A DNA stretch of 64,000 bases, from positions 992,001-1,056,000 of the forward strand of contig CM057065.1 in NCBI GenBank assembly GCA_029945375.1. Direction: 5' to 3'. Within the stretch, counting starts at the first letter, position 1, and each line of letters starts with the position of its first letter. The position numbers and the translations under genes are program-made. Below the pieces are notes generated by a model that was not told the origin of the DNA, did not search any database, and was given only the letters and a program-made list of their open reading frames with translations. The stretch comes from Agaricus subrufescens. Taxonomy: Eukaryota; Basidiomycota; Agaricomycetes; Agaricales; Agaricaceae. This document shows positions 22,871 through 34,636 of this stretch, in pieces.

Positions 22871-25709
22871 ATGGAGGCCCGCTTCTCAGATCACGACCAC
22901 CATCAACCCTTCCTCCTCGCCGACCTCCTCGACCACAAAATGTCTTTCCAGCCCTCGCCGAGCCCGTCCGCGGGCTCGCAGCAGCAGGAAAGCTCCTCCA
23001 TTTCGGGTATATCGAATCTCCAGATGCAGATGAATCTCATGCAGAATCTCATGCAATTCCACCACGTCGGGGAGCAAATGGTGGGCATGTCTGCTCAGCA
23101 AACACACCCTGGTAACTCTTCAAACATGTCCTATAATCCTCAAGCTGCCTTGGTCGAACAGCAATTCAAAATCAATCAACTACAGCAGCTTCAACAACTT
23201 CAAAACCAGATATTTCAACACCAGGTCCGTCGTTGGTCGTTCCTTTTCTTGACACCTCCAGCTGAAGCGTGAATCAGATTGCCTTAATATCGGGACAGTC
23301 CATGCTTTCGACGGCGCCCACAATGAACCGAAACGACTTTCCTTCCAACACGTTACCTCTCCCTGCCTTGAAAGACCAAAACTTTACTTCCCCGTCGCAT
23401 AGCCAATCTTATCCTGGTCTTCCCACCCCCGGTGCGTAAATTCCTTATTCGCTCCGGCATTAGACCGTGTTTTGACACCGCTTTCACCAGGACCGTCAAC
23501 GGAAATCCGACCGCGGGATAGTCCGATGGAATTTGTTCCCCCGATGGTACTTGGAACAGATGCGCTCTTCGAACCTCCCATATCTCCCCAATCCAATCAC
23601 GACGCGAATGACATATCCTTCCCGCATGCGCATCACTCAGGAAACCCCCTTTATCATGCACACACTGCACCTCCACAAGTCGTTTTCGATATACGATCTG
23701 GAATATCCCAAAATCATTCCGGTACTGATGGCCTCACCTCTGGATCAATGTCCAATGTTTCACTGATGCCTAATGGACCGGAAAATGACCTTGATATTTC
23801 ACCGCTAACGAGCCCTTGGTTGGGTGCTGCTGGGAGTCATCAGCAATCATCAGCTCATGAGGCCGATTCACGGCTCCATCAGCATCACGCTCGTTCGGCC
23901 AGTTTTTCCCACCTTGGGAGGAGGCCGAGTTCAAAAAGGCCGGCAGATAGGGGCTCTGCTGGAGACCTGAATAGTGCAGATGGTATGCTCGAAACTGAGC
24001 CTGCGCGGAAAAAGCATAATCTTGATTCTCCTTCGACTCTACGCGGACTAAACGCACCACTACACTATCAACATCTGACACCTTTAACACTCCTTCCTCA
24101 GCAGCCAACCTCACCGATTTCGTCACCGATATCACCTTTGACCACGGCAATCAACGCGACTAACATGGTTACTGGTACTGGAGCCAACGCGTCGTCTTCT
24201 GCTTCCGGAACCGCGACTTCCCAAAGAAGGACGTATAGAGGCTCAAAGTCTACTGGTAATACCCCACTATTACGTGGTCAACGATCAAGAATTGGGAGTA
24301 CCACACGTGGTTCTAATAACAACAATTATGCCAATAACGCGTCCGGCGATACGATGCCGATAGGAAACAACTCGACTTCGGGTACACCTTCGTCTGCGAG
24401 TATTGGGACTGGAGCTGGGATGTTCGCGGCGGATACACCTTCACCCGTGGATCTTGGTATGCCACCACCTGCACCTCCTGACCATGTCAGAAATCCTAGT
24501 CCTATTTCGGGTCCTGGTTCCAGTTCAGGGGGAGTAGGTTCGAACTCGAACCAGGATATGGATGGTATGGCGGCCGGTGGAATGCTACTACCAGTGACTC
24601 CTGCTAGTATCATGAAACTCGGCAAGCTTGGTCCCAGTACCAACCATAACAATAGTGGTAGCAGCGATCAGTCTTCTGCACCGCGTTCTTGGCCCGGAAA
24701 GTCCCGTAGCGAGAAGAAGGGGAGTGAGAAGGAGGACAGTGGTGGTGGGAAAGGTAAAGGGAATGGCGGTGGTACTACGACTGGTGCTGCGCCGACAAGT
24801 ATCGCGGCAGGTCGGACGAGAAGAAATACTGCTTCTTCTACCGCGGCAAGTGGAGCCCCTGGACATTGTCTTAAAGCTATTTTACCTGGTACGCACAACC
24901 TGACTTCTTCGATTGTCATGATCAACTTTATGATTTTCCCTCATACAGCCAACCCTTCTTATTCTCCTCAAATTTCCGCTACCGTTGGCGCTACTTCAAG
25001 AGGTCATGATCAAGACAATCAACAACAACCACCTCGTAAAACCTCTCATAAAGCTGCTGAACAGAAACGGAGAGACTCTTTGAAAACCGCGTATGATGAA
25101 TTACGTACTCTCCTCCCACCTATACCCTTGTCATCTGAAATGGATGAATCTGCCCTATCGAATGGATTCGGGATTCCAGGAGCTTGGCCACCACGTTCGT
25201 CGTCTTCTCTACCTGGATCTTTACCGCCGAGAGGGCCCCCGAAAACTGGAGCTGAGGGCCCGAATAAGGGAGTTAGTAAGTTACAGCTCCTGATCTGTGG
25301 GAACGAGTTTATTCGGGTTTTAAAGAAGAGAGTTGAGAGGAGGGATGAGGAGATAACGAGGTTGAGGGATGAGGTTGGGAAATTGAGGTGTTTGTTTAGA
25401 GATATGAGACTTAGTGGGGAAGGGAATGATGCGGATATGAGGAGGGCTGGGGAGGGTGGAGGAGATTATGAGATGCCTGGGTCTGTTTCTGGGACGAGTT
25501 TTGATTTTGACTGGGATTTGGATTTGGAGAAGGATTTGGATGCGGTTGAGATGGGTAATAATCATGGTGCGAGCGAGGGTGGTGGAAATGTTGGAGGGAT
25601 GATGGGGGGAGGGATGGGGATGGGGGTTGGGGTGGTGAATGTAGGGTTGAGTGTGAATGCGCTGGGAAGTGTTGGTGAGCAACCTGATGAAGAGGAAGAG
25701 GAAGATTGA
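22871..25709 (+). CDS. Basic helix-loop-helix transcription factor with long disordered regions
   Basis: Probable nuclear DNA-binding regulator. The start at ATG 22871 gives MEARFSDHDHHQPF. A Gln/Met-rich segment reads INQLQQLQQLQNQIFQHQ, then two short introns (23224-23279; about 23433-23490) lead into a long Ser/Thr/Gly/Asn-rich region. The bHLH lies near the C-terminus: basic part and helix 1 KTSHKAAEQKRRDSLKTAYD with the E-box-contacting Glu and Arg, then helix 2 GVSKLQLLICGNEFIRVLKK, continuing into a leucine-zipper-like heptad RDEEITRLRDEVGKL. The loop is about 45 residues of Pro/Ser, far longer than usual. The C-terminus is acidic (EEEEED) after a Gly/Met tract. A 60-base stretch at 24889-24948 has intron borders but stays in frame. 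Targets unknown. Confidence 0.85.
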
Positions 25710-26109
25710 GCGTTTTTGTTCGGGTGGGTTGGGACGCTTCAACAGCTTGATTTGGTAAGACGAACTGTTCCCGTGTTTTTATTAGAACAGTTGGAGGCAA
25801 GGGTTGTTTGCTTTTTTTTTTCCAACTATTTTCCTATTCTTTCTTGGATTCTTCATGATCGTAATGCAGCACGCAACTTGCTTGGTTTTTTTTTTCTTCT
25901 TTGGATCGAAATACCCATGATATTGAAAGTATACGTAAATTATGTAACCTATTTCGTTCATCTATTCTTTTTTGTTTTGTTCTTTGTTCGGAGGCGCAAC
26001 TCTTGAAACAAGATGTCTTAGGGGCGAGTGTATTTATTTAATAGTCATACATGTAGATCTAGTTGATGTTAAGAGGATTTTTGACGCGCCCGAAAAAAAA
26101 GACATTATG
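25710..26109. other. 3' flank of the bHLH gene
   Basis: Downstream of the stop; rich in T runs and probably includes the 3' untranslated region. No gene seen. Confidence 0.35.
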
Positions 26110-26718
26110 GGATGACTTTCCGTAACTCTAAACTCTAGATTTCTAGATTCTAGACGATTCTAGATTATATTTTTCAAACCCCGCAATCTATGTAAAAATC
26201 TATTGAACCGTAACGCATGTATGTAGACTAGATAATAAGTATAAACAGAGGCATTGCCGTACCAGGGGCTGATCCGTGAATTGATAGCATCACCATTGTG
26301 TCACAGTGATGGGTGACTTCAAAACTTCGATTGCGACAGTATGAATGAAATTTTTGCGACTCAACAAATCCAAGACATGTATTTCATCAACTGCAAGTAT
26401 TGGAGGACGAAGAACAGAATTTTCGGTGCTGGCATTAGCTGGCATGTCAAAATACCAGTGTACACAGGGCTATCAATACATACAGATGATAATCAAGCCA
26501 CTCGTCACACCTGAGTAATTTCCCGCCATCAATCTGATCGAGTGTGAGAAATTAGGTCATCCGTAAGAAAGTTTAGAAAGGCCTTCAAGTCTGGAGTTTT
26601 TCAGATTTTCAAGATCCGCTGGCATAGTTACTTGATATATCCATCGGCATCTCCGGCAAGTAGTTTAGAATCTAGAAATTTAGAGAAATCTATTATTTAG
26701 AGTTACGGAAAGTCATCC
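26110..26718. mobile_element. MITE-like non-autonomous element with terminal inverted repeats
   Basis: A 23-base segment starting GGATGACTTTCCGTAACTCT at 26110 recurs as a perfect inverted copy ending at 26718. Beyond it both ends keep imperfect similarity for another 20-30 bases (AGATTTCT, AGATTCTA). The trinucleotide ATG directly flanks both outer ends and could be a target-site duplication. The 609-base interior has no coding capacity I can find. Length, inverted termini and lack of genes fit a miniature inverted-repeat transposable element. The superfamily is not assignable from one copy. Confidence 0.6.
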
Positions 26719-27920
26719 ATGAATTGATTATTCTTTGTGTCAGAGGATGGCGGTATATACTTTTATGGGTGAGTAAAGATGATACCGAGCACGAGTCTTT
26801 TTGGAAAACGAGGCTGGTATGTTTTACAGCTTTGTTTTTGGTAGGTGTCGGGAACAGTTCCAGAAGATATGGTATTTGAGTATGTACAAAAACACGAAGC
26901 CTACCGGAGAGGTCTTTCTTCAAAGATTTCTTTGTCGCGTTCGGAAAGAAGAGTTTAGGCTCTGATGTTTCCATTTTTCAGTATGGGGGACGCCGACAGT
27001 TGTTCTTATCAATTCTTGGACGACGATCCGTTTCCACTTGAAGAGACTCCGACGACTATTTGTATGATTCGAATTTCAATATCCGCACCACCCGTACTTG
27101 AAATCAGTTTAGAATAGTGACACGGGAAGTGCGGTGTTAGGTTTGTTGAAGTTTATGTCACGACCACGGTAGTGGTCCGATAGTCGTTAGTAGGAATTTG
27201 ACCAGAGGACACAATAGAGGAAAAGATGGCTACGCCCCAGTGTAACGGAGTTATCAAACAGGGCCACGTTCTATGAAAGTCCTGTATATAGCAATACCTT
27301 GGCAGAGTTAGCTAAATACTCTCCGCGGCCCGATAGATCGGACACTCTTATCTCTTGTCCCTATTCGTTCATATACCCCAATTTAGATGGATGGAAAGTA
27401 GAAACCAGCCATGACTTTCAGGCTTGTGGTAGCACTTCGTGTTTCGGTACCAAGCAAGGCGGGGGATAGTGGCGTTGCGTCGGTAAAAATCAACATTCTT
27501 GGAAGCGATCGTGACCAAAAAATGGTACTACATAATAATCAAAATTTAGTTCTTGGCAACGTATTAATTCAAAGTTCTTTGAGTAGTTTTTGACAACTTG
27601 TGTAATTAGCCGAGGGAAGCCGTTTCGAATGCTCCACAAGGCCGTAAATGTAGATCGAAGACTCTTCGAAAGCCGACAATGACGGATCTTGTTACATAAA
27701 AGCAGTACGAGTGTTCCAAGCCTGAACATCTACTTTCAGAGGAAAATGGGGAACGGTCATTCGTATGATAGCGTTTCCGAGAAAATTATGGTACCAGACA
27801 GGTAGGTATAAGTACAAAAGGGAAGTAAAGGAACGACAAGTTATCAATGTATACGAGAAAATGGAACGGAACTCCAAAGTGTATGGTGAAGAAAGAAAGA
27901 TTTAAATGTATACTTTTTAT
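26719..27920. other. Intergenic region
   Basis: Between the inverted-repeat element and the 3' end of the membrane protein gene. Short frames on both strands lack recognisable features. No gene called. Confidence 0.35.
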
Positions 27921-30140
27921 TTAAGCGCGATTCGAATGAGTTTCCATCAACTTAATATCTTCCTCGGCGACATGCGATGACATTGGATTGTTGAGATTCA
28001 AGGTAACTGGAGTCTTACCAACAGTACTTTCCCAATCGCTCTTGTTTCGACGGTGGCCCAACAAGCCTCGATCACTTCTACTGGCGTCTCCAGCATTCGC
28101 ATCGGTATAATGATGCGGGACTGGCATAAATGGGGCACTAGCACCCTGGGATTGGACACGGAGAGTAGAAGTACCAACAACCACGCGTCCCACCGAGGTA
28201 TGATTGAACACATCTCTCATATGTTGAAACGTGACGGTCCGAGTGAGGAAAAAGAAGATTGAGAGGAAGAATGAAGGAGCCCAAATGGCCAAGAGTAAGA
28301 AACCCGGAATCGCGTATCTGAAATCATAGGAAATCGATTTCAAATGGTCGGCAACGAATAGAGTAGCATTGAACTGGGTACCGATGACGTTGTTCGCGAG
28401 GACATCGGTGAAGACTAAGTTGCGAATTTGAGCATTTCCGTTGATTGGGTGCGCTTCGACTAGATTTTGAAGCTTATACTTTAGAGCGTAGTCATATTCC
28501 CCAGTGTAATCCTGGTCGGAATCGGCACCACTACCGACTTGGTATGCGACACCCCAAGCTTCAGCATGAAGTGGTTGAGGATTACCAGGCCCGAATGCGG
28601 GAAATATGGAAGCGGAACCTGCAGGTAAATAGAGGCGATTGGAACGAGTTGTCCAGAGGGAGGGATCGTTCTCGTATCGATCATCGACACGTCCCCAGAA
28701 TAGGTCGACATCTTTGATAAGAAGATCGGCTTTTTCTATTGCCCAAAGGACATTCAACCCGCTCCGGTCATGAGTGATTTGAAGGCTTTGGACACCGGTG
28801 CTGTTTGAAGAAAAGGTAACGGTTTGAATCGACGCACGCGTGGCACTGGCGCATGCATGGACACCTTGACCCCACTTGGACCCGTGATCGAACACTCTCG
28901 AGTCTCCACCGTCTAATCGTAGAGGCGGGCCTAGAAATATTCCGCAGTTGACGTGGACGTTGCTGATATTGGCCGTGTCACCACCACCAAAGCCCTGGCA
29001 AACGATATTGGTGTCCGCATTCTCTGAAGTGTTGACATAACTGAGGGGAATCGCGCTGATCTTTTGCAGATTCAAGTTACTGATTCCTAAAAATGGAAGT
29101 TCGGTCGCATTCAACGGATATGTGGAACCCTCCGATGTGGTATTACGGGTGATATTCAGGGACAACATCGCGAACGCATTGCTGTATACTGCGCCTTTGT
29201 ATGCATGCTCGCGAAGATCGATATTTTGACCGTCAAGGTTAAGCGAAGGGAATCCATGCGCAAGATTGTAGAATCCGCCGTGGTCGGTGAGGTTAAATTG
29301 ATTGCCTACGGAGTTCGGGCCATCCGTGAGGAAATAATCAACTGTCAGGTTCGTGTCGACGCATTGAGTCTCTGGTTCAATCCAGAGAATGTCTTGGGAC
29401 CATGTCCCCCCTTTCTGAACTTCGGTCGGAACAGTCTGGTTCCAGAGACCGATACCAGGATGCTCGGTGCTCATATCAATAATGAGACCTTCTGAGAAAA
29501 ATGTATCGTTGCGCAGAAGGAACATCTCTGCTGATGCCGCAAACCCAACACTACAATTGACGGACTCATCTCCCTCGTAAAATCTTCTAAACTTCATCGT
29601 GAAAGGACCGTGAGGGGTGCTGTTGAAAATTTCAACGATAGAGGGAGCGATGGTCGTAGTCTTCGGATCGTCGTTTCCCGGACAAGTTGCTGGCCCAAAA
29701 CTGCCGCACTGTCGTCCATAGACAAAGGACTCTTGGTTTGGATTAGTTGAGAGGGCGAGCGGAGAATTACTGGGAACGTAGGCGGCTTTGAGAAGTCGGA
29801 AATCTCCATGGACAGTGGGGCCATTGCTGAGACCCAATGGTAAGATAACACCTGCGGCAGCGACAAGGATAGTAGTCAGGGTGCCTAAGCGCGCCAGTGC
29901 CGAAACTGCTTTCCCTTCAGTTTGGCCAGACTTCGAATCTGTGCCTAAAACCGTTGGCCATACGGAAGAATGAAGCGTCCGGCTGATTGAGCTCCATGCT
30001 ACGGCTGTGGTAGTCGTCGGGAGAAATTTTACTAAGAGCACAACGAGGGAAAGGGCTATGGTGAATGAAACGAAGGTAATGAAGGCATTCATGATCGTGG
30101 CGGCCTGAGCCACAGTCACATGAGTCACAAGCACCGTCAT
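27921..30140 (-). CDS. Three-span membrane glycoprotein-like protein, unknown function
   Basis: Single-exon protein of 739 residues. A hydrophobic segment lies at about residues 17-40, a second at about 84-106 (LTTILVAAAGVILPLGL) and a third at about 609-632 (FLLLAIWAPSFFLSIFFFL). Between spans 2 and 3 is a domain of about 500 residues with many N-x-S/T sequons and several Cys residues, so it is probably outside the cytosol or in the secretory lumen. A 107-residue basic, Ser-rich tail follows span 3. A recurring feature is ILWIEPETQCVDTNLTVDYF, then NLTDHGGFYNLAHGFPS. I recognise the type as a common uncharacterised agaricomycete membrane protein but cannot give a function. A broken relative lies on the opposite strand at about 35.57-36.08 kb. 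Confidence 0.75.
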   Translation of the reverse strand: MTVLVTHVTVAQAATIMNAFITFVSFTIALSLVVLLVKFLPTTTTAVAWSSISRTLHSSVWPTVLGTDSKSGQTEGKAVSALARLGTLTTILVAAAGVILPLGLSNGPTVHGDFRLLKAAYVPSNSPLALSTNPNQESFVYGRQCGSFGPATCPGNDDPKTTTIAPSIVEIFNSTPHGPFTMKFRRFYEGDESVNCSVGFAASAEMFLLRNDTFFSEGLIIDMSTEHPGIGLWNQTVPTEVQKGGTWSQDILWIEPETQCVDTNLTVDYFLTDGPNSVGNQFNLTDHGGFYNLAHGFPSLNLDGQNIDLREHAYKGAVYSNAFAMLSLNITRNTTSEGSTYPLNATELPFLGISNLNLQKISAIPLSYVNTSENADTNIVCQGFGGGDTANISNVHVNCGIFLGPPLRLDGGDSRVFDHGSKWGQGVHACASATRASIQTVTFSSNSTGVQSLQITHDRSGLNVLWAIEKADLLIKDVDLFWGRVDDRYENDPSLWTTRSNRLYLPAGSASIFPAFGPGNPQPLHAEAWGVAYQVGSGADSDQDYTGEYDYALKYKLQNLVEAHPINGNAQIRNLVFTDVLANNVIGTQFNATLFVADHLKSISYDFRYAIPGFLLLAIWAPSFFLSIFFFLTRTVTFQHMRDVFNHTSVGRVVVGTSTLRVQSQGASAPFMPVPHHYTDANAGDASRSDRGLLGHRRNKSDWESTVGKTPVTLNLNNPMSSHVAEEDIKLMETHSNRA

Positions 30141-31594
30141 GCTCCCGTACCTATGAATGTCTTGCGTTCAGCGATATCCCAGAGAGATATTCGAGTCTAG
30201 TACTTACTGCTTGGTGAACAAAGAGGAAGGGGGTGGCGGAGTCAAAACACGACGCGAGCAAAGGGACACCATATATCCTGCTGTTCCACATTCATTTAAC
30301 CCTGAACCAGACAAGGCATTGAGCGAAGATGCTAATCAAATTTTGGTTAGGGCTGATAGAAACCCTGTCGGTTTCCATTCAATTAACTTGATCGGGGTGG
30401 AGACACAGGGCGGTTTGTTGACAGGCAACAGACGGAGGCTTTGAAGCCACTGGTATGCTCAGCTTGAATTATAGAGCCACAAGCCCTCTGATATCTGACT
30501 GGCTAGAATAACCCCCTATGGAGGCTCTTGTGTACTTTTTCTGGCTCGTAACATTCTCGAAAACCCACTCGCCAGTTGATAACCATCGATCGCTGTGTAT
30601 GGTCTATTTATAAAACATCAGTAATTGACCGAAACAGCCCGTTCGAGAAGCCAACAGAGTGTCAAGATCTCAACAGATTCACAAACATGTATAAGGAATT
30701 GCTCACTAGCAGGTTTGGGAAAGGAGTCTTGGTGGAATCGTTTCGCATTGACAGCATGATTTATTGCTGGTTTTTTTTTCAGCTGAGGTTGCAACCAGCT
30801 GCCAGACCAATTGGACGACGATCGTGTAGTTTTCGATCATTCCTCACTGCTTTTGACGGCCTAGAGACAAGGTGCATGCCTTCTAAGTTGTATGTGCTCG
30901 CTCGTGTTGCATTAGTGGTTAAAATCACTACCGAAAGGCAACTTATTCCAGATAGCCTCTCGAGCGGTTTGACAAGAACCTCCGTCAGGTTTGATGTGGC
31001 GCCTAGTCCTGATAAAACTAGAAAATGACATACAGGTCCATACAGATATGAACATACTTACCGGCGCTGTCTCCGGTAATGGTGAGACTGGGCAGTTCCC
31101 TAACAACGATGAACGTTTCTCGCAATGCAGTTCGGATCCATTGAAAAAAAAATCTGCAGGTTAATATTGGAACGCTCGCTGATTGGCTAACTCCGAGCCT
31201 GTTGTCATAGGTTTACGGATATAGTTCAGGCTTCTAAAGTTGTCGCAAGAGCGATAATGGGGCGCTGCCAAGTCACCCCGGTGAGCGCATCTGAGTGGCT
31301 ATGTGTGTCAAAGTATTCGCCGCTTGAACGGGTGAGACCAGAGGCAGTGGTGAGAGAAGTGGCCAGATTCTCACGATACTATGCCAATTCAGATGCGAGT
31401 TCTCGCGTATGTTATTTTCAAAAATCTACGGCGCATCAAACCGCTTCGATTTAGTATGAATCGCTGATCCTGTATCCGTTCTCATCCTCGTTTAGACAGA
31501 ACAACATCCCATATCAACACCACTGGGGGTTAGCATGAACGACTAGCTCACGCCCCAGGCCGCGGGTTATTGAGTACCTATGATTTCAAAAAAA
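30141..31594. other. Intergenic region with possible exon remnant
   Basis: Contains the promoter of the membrane protein gene. On the minus strand near 31060-31135 a frame reading LRETFIVVRELPSLTITGDS runs into a GTAAGTATG donor, similar to the donor context in the F-box-like gene next door, so this could be a fragment of a related gene. I cannot extend it. Otherwise nothing is seen. Confidence 0.3.
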
Positions 31595-32961
31595 TCATCC
31601 TCCACGACTGCGGACAGACACATCCGTATGGACGAGTTGCGAGAATACCCTATCGATGTCCTCTTGGTTCAAGAACAAACAAGAAAGGGAAAACGACAGT
31701 GTCAGAAGACGAGGGCATTTTTCGAGCAGGGCCTCGCGGAGAATATCAAAGTGATAAGTTACATCTCCTTCAGGTATCTCCATGAAATTCCGATTGGTAG
31801 AGTAGGTTCCGGAGAGACCGATTTGGAAAGCTTGTAATTTGCTGGGGGTAGGTAGTGTGACTATGAATGAACGAGCCCACCATGATAAGCCGGAGACAAC
31901 ATTGAGACGCCGTGTGGCACATTGTTGTGCTGCCGTGTCACTCATCTCAGTCTCAATATTTAGCGTCGTCAGATTGATTAAGTGGCTAAGGTCATAGCGA
32001 CTCTCAATCCCGACTATTATGGCAAAGTCAGATTCATGTACACGAGACCTCTCCGCGATGTAACATACTTACCAATAGCTGTCTTGAAAGTAAGGTCTGA
32101 TAGAGATACATATCCCAAAAAAATGTCTTTCTCAAAGGCAGGCCGGATGATTGGTATATCGAAGATCGCACGTTGTATTTTGTCAACTGACACGACGTCG
32201 GTTTTGCGCAACCACGTTGCGAATGAGTGTAGTGCGTATCCGTCGCCTGAGAAGATTAACTCCTCTATATTACGAGAACATGAGTCCTCGTCATTCAGAG
32301 GATCTTTGTCTGATATGTTGTGTGAAGGAAAAGTGACAGTCAAGCTTTTGACGTGGAGACAAGAACGTAGTATCCAGAGAGGAAATTTGTCTGCATCAAT
32401 AATGATTTTTATCAATGTCGTCGAATGAAGGATATTGATAAGGCTGTGTCGTAATTGTGGGGAAAGAAGACGCTTTGATAAGAGGTTGCCGATGTCGTTC
32501 TCGAAGTATATGGTATGGATCCGAGTCAAACTTGTGAGGAAGTCATGGAGTTTGGGATCGGCAGAGCTCGTACTAGGTTTGAGCCCAATACGAAGTTGTC
32601 CAACGACTGTCCCTAAATACGCGTACTTCTTATTTTCCACTAACTTCGAGAACGAGACGAACTGAGATGGGGAATCCAGATGCCTGATGGCGAAAACAGA
32701 GGTTCGGAAGAGCTCGTATTGGGCTTCCATACGCCATTTGGAGTTGACCAGGGCATAACTCTTCAGATCGCTACAAATTGTTCCTTCAGCGGCAAAAATC
32801 TGGGCCAAGACTTCGCCTGGTACTAGGTTGGCTGCCATGATACGATGATGCGAGAGGGCAACGTTATCTTGGTCTGGGCGATCGCTTGATCCGGAATCAT
32901 CATGATGCATACTACTGGAGATATCGCGGTAATCAGCGGGAGTGAGCGTGTGATCAATCAT
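31595..32961 (-). CDS. F-box-like protein (agaricomycete expanded family)
   Basis: Two exons joined by an intron with GTAAGT at about 32073 and an ATAG end near 32019, giving roughly 435 residues. After a disordered acidic N-terminus, residues about 45-95 read LVPGEVLAQIF then LKSYALVNSKWRMEAQYELF, the usual degenerate F-box pattern: Leu-Pro-like start, ALVN.W core. The rest contains leucine-rich, weakly repeated segments (LTSLTRIHTIYF; LLEKCPRLLTLSF) typical of the solenoid part of such proteins. F-box proteins recruit substrates to SCF ubiquitin ligases through Skp1; the family is hugely expanded in mushrooms. I start at ATG 32961; the frame extends further upstream but without an ATG. Substrate unknown. 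Confidence 0.6.
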
Positions 32962-33012
32962 TATCAGGACATATGGTGCATCGTCGGAATTCCGAGTGAA
33001 ATTTGATGGCAC

Positions 33013-33326
33013 GCAGCGATGTCCTGTGCAACCAGCATGACAGGTTCTTTGCTTCCATTTCCTTCGCTCAATGCGGGGCTATGGCTTCGCGATAAAGATC
33101 CAGGGATTTATTTCATTACAAAAATATCTTCTAAAAAGAAAAATTCGGGCTAATTGACAATTGTGAGGTCGTTGTCACAATTCACGCTCATGCTCACCCC
33201 TTAATTCAGAGTCATTTTGACAAAGATTTCACTCTAGTCCCGGTGGCAGACATGTGTTGCGGATATATTTTATCATACAAATTTTCGATGGTATTACATG
33301 AACATAAACAAAAGTCGTTATAACAT
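33013..33326. other. Short intergenic region
   Basis: AT-rich 3' flank of the protease gene and upstream flank of the F-box-like gene. No feature seen. Confidence 0.3.
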
Positions 33327-34589
33327 CTATGACAGGGCGGGGTTGTTCTCAGCGAAGTATTCGTGCGAATCAGCATTGTTGATGGCCTCATTGGAATTAG
33401 AGATAGCGAGTGATTTGCAGCCGGATTGACCATAAACATAGTCCTCGGTTCCGGCGTTAGCCGTAAAGTGAGTAGATTCGTGAATCAATGTTCCAGCCTA
33501 GCGTGTACTCAGTAAGTTTCTAGATACACTAAGGCGATTATGAAAAGAAAGGCCCACCTTCGAGTCAGTGCCTGTGGTAGCAACCTGCCAGAAAACGGGG
33601 CAAAGGAACACAACACCAAATCTGTGGTTAAAGGTCAGTCGATTCGAAGCTATCACAGCTGATTGTTCCTTACTCGTCAGGGAAGGTGTAAGCGTATACA
33701 CCAGACTCATTGCAGGTACAATCATATGTGTAAGAAGAGTAATCATTGCTGTTGAGGTTTGAGAAGTGGTTCAAGACAGTGCTGTGGTGACTGGAGCTGT
33801 AGGTTCCAAACCAGGTAGTGAAGCGGGATGTTGACGAGGTATGCGATTGGAGGTATGAAAATGCTCCTGAGGCATAGTTTTGGGCAGCAGAAGCTGCTGA
33901 GGTTAGCTGGCTTTGCTCAGAGGAGGTGCAGCCGTTATATTTAGCTCGCTTCTGGTGGGCCGGTCGAGTGACCGGAATCTTTGCAGAGAGGCGGGCACTG
34001 TGGACTTCATTCTCGGCGTATATGGGTGTAACTTTGGCAGAGTCGTCGACAAGGTAAAAGAGATTGCGGGCCTTAATGTCGTAGGCTCCCATGCTAGCAT
34101 CGTTGAAATTATAGGCCTTCGATACTACGTGTCGCGCCTGTCAGTCACCATCGTCGCCAGTGTGGTAGATACTTACAATCGTGCTCAACTTCGATAGATT
34201 GTCCAGGGGCGAGGGTAGTGAAAGCTTGCTTTGAGGCAGCAACCTCCGGAATGTACTTCGCCTTGATCCCGGAGAAGGACGGACGGACACCATCTGCAGC
34301 AGCAGAAGTAATCTCAAAGGTATCGGCAGGTAAAGTAGACAGAGGAGAGCGTGGATCATTGAGTAGCTTGACGGTTTCGTCACCAGTGTTCGTGACAGTC
34401 GCAGTCACTTTGAGGTCCTCAGTAGAGCGGATCGAGTCGGAACCTGAATACGACTGTAAGTTGCAGATTCATGTTTCGTCACAGAATAGACATGCCCGTG
34501 ATCTTCAACGAAATGCTGGGGGCCGCATTTACAAAAGCAGCGGAGGCAGCAATCGCGAATAAAGCAGAGCGTACGGTGAAAGAGAACAT
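33327..34589 (-). CDS. Secreted metalloprotease of the deuterolysin (M35, aspzincin) family
   Basis: Zinc endopeptidase made as a preproprotein and exported. The ATG at 34589 opens a signal peptide, MFSFTVRSALFAIAASAAFV, ending near AAPS. A propeptide follows (DLKVTATVTNTGDETVKLLN). QKR just before AKYNGCTSSEQ looks like a Kex2 site marking the start of the mature enzyme. The catalytic exon carries GTLIHESTHF, the HExxH zinc motif in its M35 context, and downstream NNADSHEYFAENNP supplies the aspzincin Asp ligand. Cys residues of the mature domain (NGC, CTC, FLCP, SGC) are present. Four introns are needed; the first appears to be a GC..AG intron (34444-34495). A TATA-like box lies about 40 bases upstream of the ATG. 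Probably used in extracellular protein digestion. Confidence 0.92.
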
Positions 34590-34629
34590 ACTGGGAGGAA
34601 CTGTTTTAATCATAGGATCCCTTTAGACA

Positions 34630-34636
34630 TTTTATA
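34630..34636 (-). promoter_or_regulatory. TATA box of the M35 protease gene
   Basis: Reads TATAAAA on the minus strand, 41-47 bases upstream of the ATG at 34589. The position is close for a TATA box plus leader but feasible in fungi. Confidence 0.4.
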
